This document shows, piece after piece, positions 20,347-28,178 of a stretch of 64,000 nucleotides of DNA (positions within the stretch are counted from its first letter, which is position 1; each line of letters begins with the position of its first letter). Both the position numbers and the translations under genes were made by a program. Source of the stretch: Actinophytocola algeriensis (GTDB lineage Bacteria > Actinomycetota > Actinomycetes > Mycobacteriales > Pseudonocardiaceae). The notes under the pieces were generated by a model that was given only the letters and a program-made list of their open reading frames with translations, did no database searches and was not told the DNA's origin. The DNA lies in NCBI RefSeq assembly GCF_014203735.1, contig NZ_JACHJQ010000002.1, forward strand, positions 620,001-684,000, given 5' to 3'.

Positions 20347-22449
20347 GTGCGGATGACAGTGCTGTTATCGGTCCTGGCGGTGGTGGCGACGACTGTTTCG
20401 ACAGCGGCGGCGGTCCCGGGAGGTGACGCGCCCGGTGCGCCCGGCGCACCGGCGATCTACCAGCCCGCCGACAAACAAGGCTTCGGCACGGCGCGCAGCG
20501 GCCCGGAGAGCCCCGTGTGGTTCACCCTCGGCGGCGGCCGCATGACCGAGGTGTTCTACCCCGACCTCAGCACACCCGCCATCCGGGAGCTGCAGTTCGT
20601 GGTGACCGACGGCCGCACGTTCACCGAGCCGGTGCGCGGCCGCACGGAACAGGTCGGCGACCTGAAGTTCCGCCAGACCGCCCGCGGCACCGGCTGGACC
20701 GCGGTGACCACGTACGTCACCGACCCGGCGCGCGCGACCGTGTTGGTGGACCTGGACTTCCGCTCGCACCGCCCGCTGCGGGTGTACGCGGTGCTCGACC
20801 CGGCGCTGTCCCGCGAGGGCGGCGACGACACGGGGTCGAGCGGCGGCGCTCTGGTCGCGTCGGACGGCGCGACGGCGTCGGCGCTGGTGGCCGGCCGCGG
20901 ATTCGGTGCCACGTCGACGGGTTACCTCGGCACGAGCGACGGCTGGACCGACCTGGCGGACCACCGCATGGACTGGCGGTACCCGAAGGCGGGCCCCGGC
21001 AACATCGTGCAGACCGGTGAGCTGCGCGTGGACGGCAGGCGGCACGAGACCCTCGCGCTGGGTTTCGGACCCGACCGCCGGTCCGCGGTGGCCACCGCCC
21101 GCGCGTCGCTGGCGACGGGCTTCGACGAGGTGGCGTCGCGTTACGCGAAGGGTTGGCAGGACTACGTTTCCGGCCTGCGCAAGCCGCCGCCCCCGGCGTC
21201 CCGCGCGGTGTACCGCAGCTCGGTGCTGGTGCTGGCGGCCTCCGAGGACAAGCGGAACCCGGGCGCGTACATCGCGGCGCCGGGTTTCCCGTGGGCGTTC
21301 GGGTTCGACCGCGAGCTGGCGCCGGAGTTCGGTTCCTACGCACTGGTGTGGCCGCGGGACCTGTACCAGATAGCGACAGGCCTGCTGGCCGCCGGCGACG
21401 AGGACGGTGCTCACCGCGCGCTGGACTACATGCTGAACGTGCAACAGCAACCGGACGGCCACCTGGCGCAGAACACGAGGGTGACCGGCGAGCCGTACTG
21501 GACGAGCGTCCAGCTGGACGAGACGGCGGCCCCGATGCTGCTGGCGTGGCTGCTGAACCGCACCGACGAGTCCACACTGGACGGTCTTCGGCGGGCGGCC
21601 GAGTTCATGGTGAACTACCCGGACGCCCCGTTCACCGAACAGGAACGCTGGGAGAACCAGAGCGGCTACTCCCCCGCGACGATCGCGTCGGAGGTGGCGG
21701 GCCTGGTGTGCCTGGCGGACCTGCTGACCCGGGCGGGCGACCAGGCTTCCGCGGACCGGTACCTGGCGATCGCGGACGACTGGGCCGCGTCGCTGGAGGA
21801 GTGGACGGTCACGTCGACGGGCCCGCTGTCGCCGGAGCCGTACTACCTGCGCCTGACGAAGGACGGCAACCCGAACGCGGGCACGACGTACAACCTGGGC
21901 GACAACAACGTCGGCGAGGTGGATCAGCGCACGGTGGTGGACCCGAGCTTCCTGGAGGTGGTCCGCCTCGGCCTCCGCCCGGCCGACGACCCCGCGATCC
22001 GCAACACGATCGCGGTGGTGGACGAGGAGTTGGGCGAACGAACCCCGGCAGGCGAACTGTGGCACCGCTTCACCAGCGACGGCTACGGCGAGACAGCGTC
22101 CGGCGAACCGTGGAACGTCAACTGGCCGACCCCGACCCGCACGTACGGCAGGCTGTGGCCGATCTTCGCCGGCGAACGCGGCGAGTACGAACTACTCGCC
22201 GGCGACCCGGCTTCGGCCCGTGCCCGCCTGTCGACGATCGCCGCGACGGCGAACAGCGGGCTCATGCTCCCTGAGCAGGTGTGGGACGCCGCGGCGCCGC
22301 CTGGCGCCCGTCCGGGCACCGGCACCGGGTCGGCGACACCGTTGGTGTGGACCCACGCCCAGTACATCCGCCTGGCGTGGTCGGTGGCGGAAGGCCACCC
22401 GGTGGAACAGCCGTCGGTGGTGGCCTGCCGCTACGCGAAACCCTGCTGA
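20347..22449 (+). CDS. Secreted GH15 glucoamylase / glucodextranase-like enzyme
   Basis: The protein has 700 residues. GTG at 20347 (VRMTVLLSVLAVVATTVS) gives a signal peptide; ATG at 20353 is equally possible. The N-terminal beta-sandwich of bacterial GH15 (QGFGTARSGPESPVWFTLGG, residues 35-270) is followed by the (alpha/alpha)6 barrel with ALVWPRDLYQIATGLL, GEPYWTSVQLDETAAPMLLA and the general-acid region ENQSGYSPATIASEVAGL. Enzymes of this shape release glucose from alpha-glucan ends; glucoamylase and alpha-1,6-glucodextranase cannot be told apart here. It is a single-gene unit, convergent with the hydrolase/LysR pair. Confidence 0.92.
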   Translation: MRMTVLLSVLAVVATTVSTAAAVPGGDAPGAPGAPAIYQPADKQGFGTARSGPESPVWFTLGGGRMTEVFYPDLSTPAIRELQFVVTDGRTFTEPVRGRTEQVGDLKFRQTARGTGWTAVTTYVTDPARATVLVDLDFRSHRPLRVYAVLDPALSREGGDDTGSSGGALVASDGATASALVAGRGFGATSTGYLGTSDGWTDLADHRMDWRYPKAGPGNIVQTGELRVDGRRHETLALGFGPDRRSAVATARASLATGFDEVASRYAKGWQDYVSGLRKPPPPASRAVYRSSVLVLAASEDKRNPGAYIAAPGFPWAFGFDRELAPEFGSYALVWPRDLYQIATGLLAAGDEDGAHRALDYMLNVQQQPDGHLAQNTRVTGEPYWTSVQLDETAAPMLLAWLLNRTDESTLDGLRRAAEFMVNYPDAPFTEQERWENQSGYSPATIASEVAGLVCLADLLTRAGDQASADRYLAIADDWAASLEEWTVTSTGPLSPEPYYLRLTKDGNPNAGTTYNLGDNNVGEVDQRTVVDPSFLEVVRLGLRPADDPAIRNTIAVVDEELGERTPAGELWHRFTSDGYGETASGEPWNVNWPTPTRTYGRLWPIFAGERGEYELLAGDPASARARLSTIAATANSGLMLPEQVWDAAAPPGARPGTGTGSATPLVWTHAQYIRLAWSVAEGHPVEQPSVVACRYAKPC

Positions 22450-22450
22450 C

Positions 22451-23661
22451 TCAGAGCAGCTCCAGCAGGCGGGACATGACCTCGCCGTCGCTGACGCGCA
22501 GGCCGTCGTGCTGGTGGTCAGCCGTGTGCCAGACGCGGGCGCCACCGATCAGCGACGCCGTCCGCAGGGACAGGTCGCGATTCACGTACATGTCCGTGTC
22601 GTACACCGCGGCCACCACCGGACCTCGTTGGCGCGCAACCGGTCCACGTCGTACAGCATGGGCCACTCCGGACGGGCGGCCACGTCGTCCGCGACGCCCC
22701 GCAGCGGAGCCATCAACGGGTCGTCGTCGAACATCCACGGGTAGATCATCTCGCCGGTGAAGTACACCGGGTCCGCCGAGACGAACTCCGGGAACTCCGC
22801 GCGTACCCGGTGCGCCGCCCACGCCGTCGCACCGGGACCCTGCGCGTACGTCGGCTCGTGCAACAGGTAGTACAGCGGGTTCGCCGCCGTCGCCCACGAC
22901 AGTGCCGCCGCCGCGTCCAGCAGGAACGCGTCCGACAGAACGGCACCGTCGAACGGGGACTCCAGCAGGTAGTGCAGCCGTGCGCTGCCGTCCCGGCCGC
23001 CGAGCAGGTTGCCCAGCGACTGGAACGCCGCCAGCGTGAGCCGCCGTCCGGTCGGCAGGCGCACCCGGTGCTCACGCAGGTACGCCGCCACCCGGCGGGC
23101 CTGCTCGACGTCCTGCGGATACGACCGGTAGTGCGCCTCGTTCTTCTCGGCCACCACCGGGTACAGCGCCCGGTACGCACCCACCGCGTCCGTCTCCACC
23201 CCCGGCAAGCCGCCGGTCACCAGCGCGGCTCGCAGACCGCCGGGCGCGAAGGACAGGTACGACACCGTGCAGAACCCGCCGAAGCTCTGGCCCAGCACCG
23301 TCCACGGCACGTCACCGAGCAGCCGGGCACGGATCGCTTCCGCGTCGCGGACGATCGAGTCCGCACGGAAGTGCGTCAGGTACTCCGCACCGCGGTCCAG
23401 TGCGACCCGCCTCGTCACCGGTGTCGACCGGCCAGTGCCGCGCTGGTCCAGCAGCAGCACCCGGTAGTCCCGCAGCGCACGCAGCAGCCAGCCCTCACCA
23501 CCGAGCGGGCGGGGCGCGGCGAAACCCGGGCCACCGCCGAGGTACAGCAGCCACGGCAGCGCGGGATCCGCCGTGACCTCCCGCGCGTACACGGTGATCC
23601 GCTCGCCGTCCGGCCGCGCGTGGTCGAGTGGCAAGTCAAACGTATGGTCAACGAACCGCAC
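22451..23661 (-). pseudogene. S33 proline-iminopeptidase-like hydrolase with frameshift near its C-terminus
   Basis: From GTG at 23661 the frame encodes an S33-type hydrolase with oxyanion LYLGGGPGF, LLDQRGTGRS and the nucleophile elbow VLGQSFGGFC. At about 22620 the frame breaks: after RLRANEV it runs into RWWPRCTTRTCT and stops at 22582. The +1 frame continues in family style as PVVAAVYDTDMYVNRDLSL and HTADHQHDGLRVSDGEV, containing the catalytic Asp and His, to a stop at 22451. Restoring one C in GAGGTCCGG (to GTCCCGG) would mend the gene. The shift is either a real inactivating deletion or a sequencing error. The start overlaps the end of the LysR gene by 14 nt, implying coupling. Confidence 0.85.
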
Positions 23662-24550
23662 GGGTCCTCCGCAACGAGTCGGCGGCCACCGCCGCGACGG
23701 CGTCCGCCACCGCGGACAGAGCAGGCGAGTCGAGTTTCCACTGTTGCCAGTACAGCGGTACGTCCACCGGCCGGTCGGCGAGCGTCACCAGCGCGCCCGC
23801 CCGCAGCCGGGGTTCGGCCTGCACCGACGGCACCATCCCCCACCCGAGCCCCGCCGCGACCGCCTCCGCGAACGACTCCGACGCCGGGACGTAGTGCCGC
23901 AACGTGCTCGCGTCGCGGCCGCTCACCGCGCGCACGAACGCGTCCTGTAGATCATCACGCCGGTCATACACCACCACCGGCGCCCGCACCAGGTCCTCGG
24001 CGAACGACCCGGCGAACCACCGCGCCGCGAACTCCGGGGTCGCCGACGGCAGGTACCGCAGGCCGCCGAGCGGGCGCACCGAACAGCCCTGCACCGGCGT
24101 CGGCGACGACGTGACCGCGGCCATCACCGTGCCGTCCCGCAGCAGCGTCGTCGTGTGGTCCTCGTCCTCGCGATGCAGCTCGAAACACACCGGCGGGTCC
24201 GTCGACACCCGTGCGAGCGCGGGCAGGAACCACGTCGCGAGGGAGTCCGCGTTGACCGCGATGGGCAGCCGGACCGGCTCACCGGCACCGCTCATGCCCA
24301 ACTCGGCACGCGCGTCCCGCTCCAGCGCCGCGAGCCGCCGCGCGAACCGCATCACGACCTGCCCCGACTCGGTGAGCCGCACCGGCTTCGTGCGCGTCAC
24401 CAGCACACTGCCGGTGCGCTGTTCGAGTGCCTTCACCCGCTGGCTCACCGCCGACGGCGTCACGTGCAGCACGGCGGCGGCCGCGTCGAAGGTGCCCTCC
24501 TCGGCGACCGCCAGCAGCGTGCGGACCTGGTCGGGTGGCAGATCTGTCAT
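23648..24550 (-). CDS. argP: LysR-type regulator, ArgP-like, of the adjacent LysE-type exporter
   Basis: The 300-residue protein has a LysR winged helix (LLAVAEEGTFDAAAAVLHVT PS then AVSQRVKALEQRTGSVLVTR) and an ArgP-like effector domain starting NADSLATWFLPAL. ATG at 24550 is the first good start. It is divergent from a LysE/ArgO-family exporter, the standard arrangement in which ArgP/LysG activates the exporter when basic amino acids accumulate. The hydrolase gene downstream overlaps it by 14 nt. The 69-nt divergent gap is relatively AT-rich (AATGTTACGTTAGAATCTTT) and must hold the control sites. Confidence 0.9.
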   Translation of the reverse strand: MTDLPPDQVRTLLAVAEEGTFDAAAAVLHVTPSAVSQRVKALEQRTGSVLVTRTKPVRLTESGQVVMRFARRLAALERDARAELGMSGAGEPVRLPIAVNADSLATWFLPALARVSTDPPVCFELHREDEDHTTTLLRDGTVMAAVTSSPTPVQGCSVRPLGGLRYLPSATPEFAARWFAGSFAEDLVRAPVVVYDRRDDLQDAFVRAVSGRDASTLRHYVPASESFAEAVAAGLGWGMVPSVQAEPRLRAGALVTLADRPVDVPLYWQQWKLDSPALSAVADAVAAVAADSLRRTRAVR

Positions 24551-24619
24551 CACGATCGCTAATGTTACGTTAGAATCTTTAGCTGTACTGTCGACATGGC
24601 CGCACCTAGCCTCGCCGTC

Positions 24620-25243
24620 ATGAGAGACGCCCTGCTCGCGGCCGTCGCCGGGTTCGGCACCGGCCTGTCCCTGATCGTGGCCATCGGCGCGCAGAACGCG
24701 TTCGTGCTGCGGCAGGGCATCCGCCGGGACGGGGTGCTCGCGGTGGTCGCCATCTGCGCGCTGTCGGACGCGGCGCTGATCACCCTGGGGGTCGGCGGCG
24801 TCGGCGCGGTGGTGGCGGCGTACCCGAGGCTGCTGACGGTCGTCGGGATCGTGGGCGGCGCCTTCCTGCTGTGCTATGGGTTCCTGGCGGCCCGCAGGGC
24901 GTTGCGCCCGTCGGCCATGAACGTCATGGGCGACCCGGCAGGGTCGTCGCGGTCCGCGCGCCGGGTCGTGCTCACCTGCGTGGCGCTGACGTGGCTGAAC
25001 CCGCACGTGTACCTGGACACCGTGCTGCTGCTGGGCACCGTTGCCGCCCACCGCGGTGACCTGCGGTGGGCGTTCGGCGTCGGCGCGACGCTCGCGAGCC
25101 TGTGCTGGTTCGCGGCGCTGGGCTTCGGCGCGCGGCTGCTGACCGGCTTCTTCGCGCGGGCGTCGTCATGGCGTGTGCTGGACGGCCTGGTGGCCGCCAC
25201 GATGGTCACCCTCGGCGTGTCGCTGGTCGTGGGCGCGAGCTGA
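24620..25243 (+). CDS. argO: LysE/ArgO family basic amino acid exporter
   Basis: The protein has 207 residues and about six membrane segments. It shows the LysE/ArgO opening GFGTGLSLIVAIGAQNAFVL and the second-half signature ALTWLNPHVYLDTVLLLG. It is expected to export L-arginine or L-lysine, using the proton gradient, when the cell is overloaded. ATG at 24620 fits the family start; an ATG at 24596 would add eight residues. Its last 78 nt overlap, tail to tail, the 3' end of the MFS gene. Confidence 0.92.
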   Translation: MRDALLAAVAGFGTGLSLIVAIGAQNAFVLRQGIRRDGVLAVVAICALSDAALITLGVGGVGAVVAAYPRLLTVVGIVGGAFLLCYGFLAARRALRPSAMNVMGDPAGSSRSARRVVLTCVALTWLNPHVYLDTVLLLGTVAAHRGDLRWAFGVGATLASLCWFAALGFGARLLTGFFARASSWRVLDGLVAATMVTLGVSLVVGAS

Positions 25244-26371
25244 CGGGAACCCGTGCCTGCGCGCGGCGAGCACCACGGCCAGCACCGGCGGCATCAGCAC
25301 CAGCGCGGTCCACGGCAGCGCGCCCGGCCCGCCGTGGTCGAGCAGCAGACCGCCGGCCACCCCGCCCGCGGCCATCGCCGCGTTCCACAACGTCACCAGC
25401 ATGGCCTGCGCGGTGTCGGCGGCGGCACCACCGGCCTTCGCGGCGGCGGTCTGCAGCAGCGTCGGCACACCACCCCACCCGAGCCCCCAGACCGCGGCCG
25501 CGACGAACACGAACGCCGTGCTCCCCGCCAGCACCGCCACGGCGACCGCGAACAGCGCCGCGCTCACGACGGTCAGTGTGCGCAGCCGCCGGTCGACGTG
25601 CGCCCCGACGACCACGATGCTCACCATCGACGCGACCCCGAACACCAGCAGCACCACGTCGACCGCGCCACCCATGCCGCGCGCACCGAGGAAGGTCGCG
25701 ACGTAGGTGTAGAGCACGGTGTGCGCGAGGACGAACACGAGCGTCACGAACAGGATCGCGGGCACGCCCGGCACCCTCAGCGTCGCCCGCAGGTCCGGCC
25801 TGCCACCCCGCGATCCCGGGAAGTCGGGCACGAGCGCCACGATCCACCCGAGCAGCACCACGGCGACCGCCGTCATCACCCAGAACGTCACCCGCCAGCC
25901 GAGCAGGTCGCCGAGGAACGTCCCGGCCGGCACCCCGAGCGACAGCGCGAGCGGGATACCGGCCATCACGACCGCGATCGCCTTGCCCCGCAGCGGCTCC
26001 GGCGCGAGCCGCGCCGCGTACCCGGCGAGCAGCGCCCACACGACCCCGGCCGCGATCCCGGCGACGAACCGGGCGGCCATGGTCAGCACGTAGTCCCCCG
26101 ACACCGCGGTGACGGTGTTGGCGATGGCGAACCCGGCCACGCCGAACAGCAGCAGCCGTTTGCGCCGCCAGCCCGCCGTCGCCGAGGACAGCGGGATCGC
26201 GGCGAGCGCGGTGCCGATCGCGTAGATCGTGACGGCCTGCCCCATCGCGGACTGACCCACCCGCAGGTCGGCACTCATGGCGGGCAGCACACCGGCGGGC
26301 AACGCCTCGGTGAGCACGGTGACGAACGCGGCGGTGGTGAGGGCAGCGAGCGCCCTGATCGGAAGTCCCAT
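25166..26371 (-). CDS. MFS drug-type exporter (DHA1 family)
   Basis: The 401-residue protein has 12 predicted membrane segments. Motif A-like SSATAGWRRKRLLLFGVAGF lies between segments 2 and 3, and motif C-like GIPLALSLGVPAGTFLGD in segment 5 marks a drug/H+ antiporter-type member, near AraJ/Cmx-like sugar-efflux and chloramphenicol exporters. A polar His-rich tail (DQRHAEGDHRGGHQAVQHT) follows segment 12. This tail is antisense to the LysE gene and may be a read-through extension. The gene starts 13 nt after a perfect 11-2-11 palindrome (26384-26407), a likely repressor or MerR site. The substrate is unknown. Confidence 0.88.
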   Translation of the reverse strand: MGLPIRALAALTTAAFVTVLTEALPAGVLPAMSADLRVGQSAMGQAVTIYAIGTALAAIPLSSATAGWRRKRLLLFGVAGFAIANTVTAVSGDYVLTMAARFVAGIAAGVVWALLAGYAARLAPEPLRGKAIAVVMAGIPLALSLGVPAGTFLGDLLGWRVTFWVMTAVAVVLLGWIVALVPDFPGSRGGRPDLRATLRVPGVPAILFVTLVFVLAHTVLYTYVATFLGARGMGGAVDVVLLVFGVASMVSIVVVGAHVDRRLRTLTVVSAALFAVAVAVLAGSTAFVFVAAAVWGLGWGGVPTLLQTAAAKAGGAAADTAQAMLVTLWNAAMAAGGVAGGLLLDHGGPGALPWTALVLMPPVLAVVLAARRHGFPSARAHDQRHAEGDHRGGHQAVQHTP

Positions 26372-26383
26372 GCGGGCATGGTC

Positions 26384-26407
26384 GAACCTGACACAGGTGT
26401 CAGGTTC
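26384..26407 (-). promoter_or_regulatory. Perfect palindrome in front of the MFS exporter gene
   Basis: GAACCTGACAC, two bases, and the exact complement GTGTCAGGTTC. It begins 12 nt before the ATG. On the minus strand TTGAAC (26409-26404) precedes it. The dyad over a promoter with short leader resembles MerR- or TetR-family operators. No regulator gene sits beside it. Confidence 0.7.
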
Positions 26408-26424
26408 AAGTCAGCCCCGCCGGG

Positions 26425-26694
26425 TCAGCCCTCCACGCGACCCGTCACGCGCTCGCCGAGGTCGCTCACCTGGTCCGCGAGCCAGCCGCACGCCTGCGTG
26501 GCGTACCGGCCGGCGGCCGCACCGGCCTCACCGCTCACCCGGGCAGCGGTGAGGGCCGCGGCGTCCGAGACGTCGGCCAGGACCACGGCCGTGTCGTCGA
26601 GCAGGCCCGCGGTGCGGCCGGTCAGCCACGCGACCCCGTCGGCCGCCTCGTCACGGGCCCGGTCGATCAGCTGATGGATGGGAAAGACGGACAT
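26425..26694 (-). CDS. Small Ala-rich helical protein of unknown function
   Basis: An 89-residue frame with ATG at 26694 preceded by AAAGGTGA, a good ribosome-binding site. The sequence is Ala-rich and predicted almost wholly helical (DAAALTAARVSGEAGAAAGR), with no signal peptide or long hydrophobic run. No family was recognised. The site and the absence of overlap with other genes favour a real gene. It is divergent from thymidine kinase. Confidence 0.6.
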   Translation of the reverse strand: MSVFPIHQLIDRARDEAADGVAWLTGRTAGLLDDTAVVLADVSDAAALTAARVSGEAGAAAGRYATQACGWLADQVSDLGERVTGRVEG

Positions 26695-26790
26695 TCGTCA
26701 CCTTTCGACCTACTGCGCTGACACCGCCGTGGATACCCACGCACCTCGGGTCCCATACCGGTGATCGAGGTCGGGATAGGGTCACCAGCC

Positions 26791-27528
26791 GTGGAGCCCA
26801 TGCCGCCTCATCTCAGTGACCCGACCGACGCGCTGTCCTCGGTGCCCGCCGCAGGGTCGCGGCGGGCGGTGCCCGTGGTGGGGCACCTGCGGTTCTACTA
26901 CGGACCGATGGACTGCGGGAAGTCGACACTCGCGTTGCAGGTCGACCACAACCAGGCCAGACAGGGCCGCAGAGGGCTTCTCCTCGTCCACCACGACCGC
27001 TCCGGCAAGCCGCAGATCTCCAGCCGCATCGGGATCACCCGCCAGGCGCTCGAGGTGCACGGCGGGGTCGACCTGCGGGAACTGGTCCGCGCCCGCTGGG
27101 CCGAGGGCCACCGGGTGGACTACGTGATCGTCGACGAGGCCCAGTTCCTCACCCCGGGCCAGGTCGACCAACTGGCGGAACTGGCCGACGACGTGCAGGT
27201 CGACGTGTACTGCTTCGGCATCGCCACCGACTTCCGCAGCCGCATGTTCCCCGGCTCGCAGCGGCTGTTCGAGCTCGCCGACGAGCTGGAGCCGGTCCAG
27301 GTCGACGTGCTGTGCTGGTGCGGGCTGCCCGCGCGGTTCAACGCCCGGGTCGCCGACGGCGCGGTCATCAGGGCCGGGGACACAGTGCTAGTCGCCGACA
27401 CGGACCGTGAATTACCGGATTCCACCCCGGTGACTACAGTGCGTTACCAAGTACTGTGCCGGAGACACTTCCGCGTGGGCGATCTCGGCCCAGCGGTGGC
27501 AGGACGAGGCCAGCTCAGCCTGGCCTGA
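26791..27528 (+). CDS. tdk: Thymidine kinase (type II)
   Basis: The protein has 245 residues from GTG at 26791. Walker A reads FYYGPMDCGKSTLAL and Walker B VIVDEAQFL. The lasso and zinc region has C-W-C in DVLCWCGLPARFNAR and C in YQVLCRRHF, so not all four classic zinc cysteines are in standard spacing. The enzyme phosphorylates thymidine for dTMP salvage. TAGGGT at 26777 is nine bases before this GTG, implying a leaderless mRNA; the GTG at 26761 would add ten residues. A ~35-residue N-terminal tail precedes the family core. Confidence 0.92.
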   Translation: MEPMPPHLSDPTDALSSVPAAGSRRAVPVVGHLRFYYGPMDCGKSTLALQVDHNQARQGRRGLLLVHHDRSGKPQISSRIGITRQALEVHGGVDLRELVRARWAEGHRVDYVIVDEAQFLTPGQVDQLAELADDVQVDVYCFGIATDFRSRMFPGSQRLFELADELEPVQVDVLCWCGLPARFNARVADGAVIRAGDTVLVADTDRELPDSTPVTTVRYQVLCRRHFRVGDLGPAVAGRGQLSLA

Positions 27529-27775
27529 CCGGCCATCCTGGGCAACCAGTACCCCCAAGTGGGCGACATCATTCGGCAATCCGACGAGTGTCGCGTCACG
27601 AACACGTTTACGGGGCATCTCTACGGTGGAAGCTATAGAAGCAGGGGTTGCCGCAGGTCACCCTGAGCAACTGGGTGTGGCGGGCGGGAACGTTTCGACC
27701 CACTCGGACGTTGCTCTTGGTGAGCACCACCCTGGCTCCAGCTGGGAGCTGTGAGCTGAACGAAAGGACGTCGCC
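27529..27775 (+). other. Intergenic region upstream of rbpA
   Basis: This 247-nt stretch has no gene I can support. It holds the rbpA promoter region (27686-27713) and a 60-nt untranslated leader ending in GAAAGGA. Confidence 0.6.
27686..27713 (+). promoter_or_regulatory. SigR-type promoter upstream of rbpA
   Basis: GGGAAC (27686) and CGTTG (27709) are separated by 17 bases, close to the actinomycete SigR consensus GGGAAT-N18-CGTT. In Streptomyces rbpA is a known SigR target, which supports the reading. Confidence 0.7.
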
Positions 27776-28120
27776 ATGGCCGACCGTGTACTCCGTGGAA
27801 GCCGACTTGGCGCGGTCAGCTACGAGACAGATCGTAACCACGACCTCGCGCCCCGGCGGACGATCCGCTACGCATGCCCGAAGGACCACGAGTTCGAGGT
27901 GCCCTTCTCCGACGACGCCGAGGTTCCGTCGATGTGGGAGTGCCGTCTGCACGGCACCGCGTCGAAGCTGATCGACGGCACCGAACCGGAGACCAAGAAG
28001 GTCAAGCCCCCGCGCACTCACTGGGACATGCTCCTCGAACGCCGGACCATCCCCGAGCTCGAAGACCTCCTGACCGAGCGACTGCAGGAACTGAAGGTTC
28101 GCCGCAGCCGTTCGGCCTGA
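27776..28120 (+). CDS. rbpA: RNA polymerase-binding protein RbpA
   Basis: The 114-residue protein matches RbpA over its full length: N-terminal MADRVLRGSRLGAVSYETDR, the core IRYACPKDHEFEVPFSDDAE with a second Cys in MWECRLHG, basic linker and the sigma-interacting C-terminal HWDMLLERRTIPELEDLL. RbpA binds the beta subunit and group 1/2 sigma factors and stabilises open complexes, and it lowers rifampicin sensitivity. GAAAGGA sets the ATG at 27776. A SigR-like promoter upstream suggests induction by thiol-oxidative stress. A strong bidirectional hairpin follows. Confidence 0.97.
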   Translation: MADRVLRGSRLGAVSYETDRNHDLAPRRTIRYACPKDHEFEVPFSDDAEVPSMWECRLHGTASKLIDGTEPETKKVKPPRTHWDMLLERRTIPELEDLLTERLQELKVRRSRSA

Positions 28121-28135
28121 ACCCTCCCTCCCACC

Positions 28136-28172
28136 CCGAATGCCACATCGGGCGCACCGATGTGGCATTCGG
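28136..28172. terminator. Bidirectional terminator between rbpA and FAD monooxygenase gene
   Basis: CCGAATGCCACATCGG and its exact complement enclose GCGCA: a 16-bp perfect stem between two convergent genes, six bases from the monooxygenase stop. Confidence 0.9.
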
Positions 28173-28178
28173 CGTGTT

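Noticed and set aside
20327-22065. Long minus-strand frames opposite the GH15 gene
   Set aside because: They contain no domain and mirror the codon pattern of the plus-strand enzyme.
26761-26790. GTG at 26761 as thymidine kinase start
   Set aside because: A -10-like TAGGGT lies between it and the next GTG, so the longer start would not be on the mRNA; kept as an alternative only.
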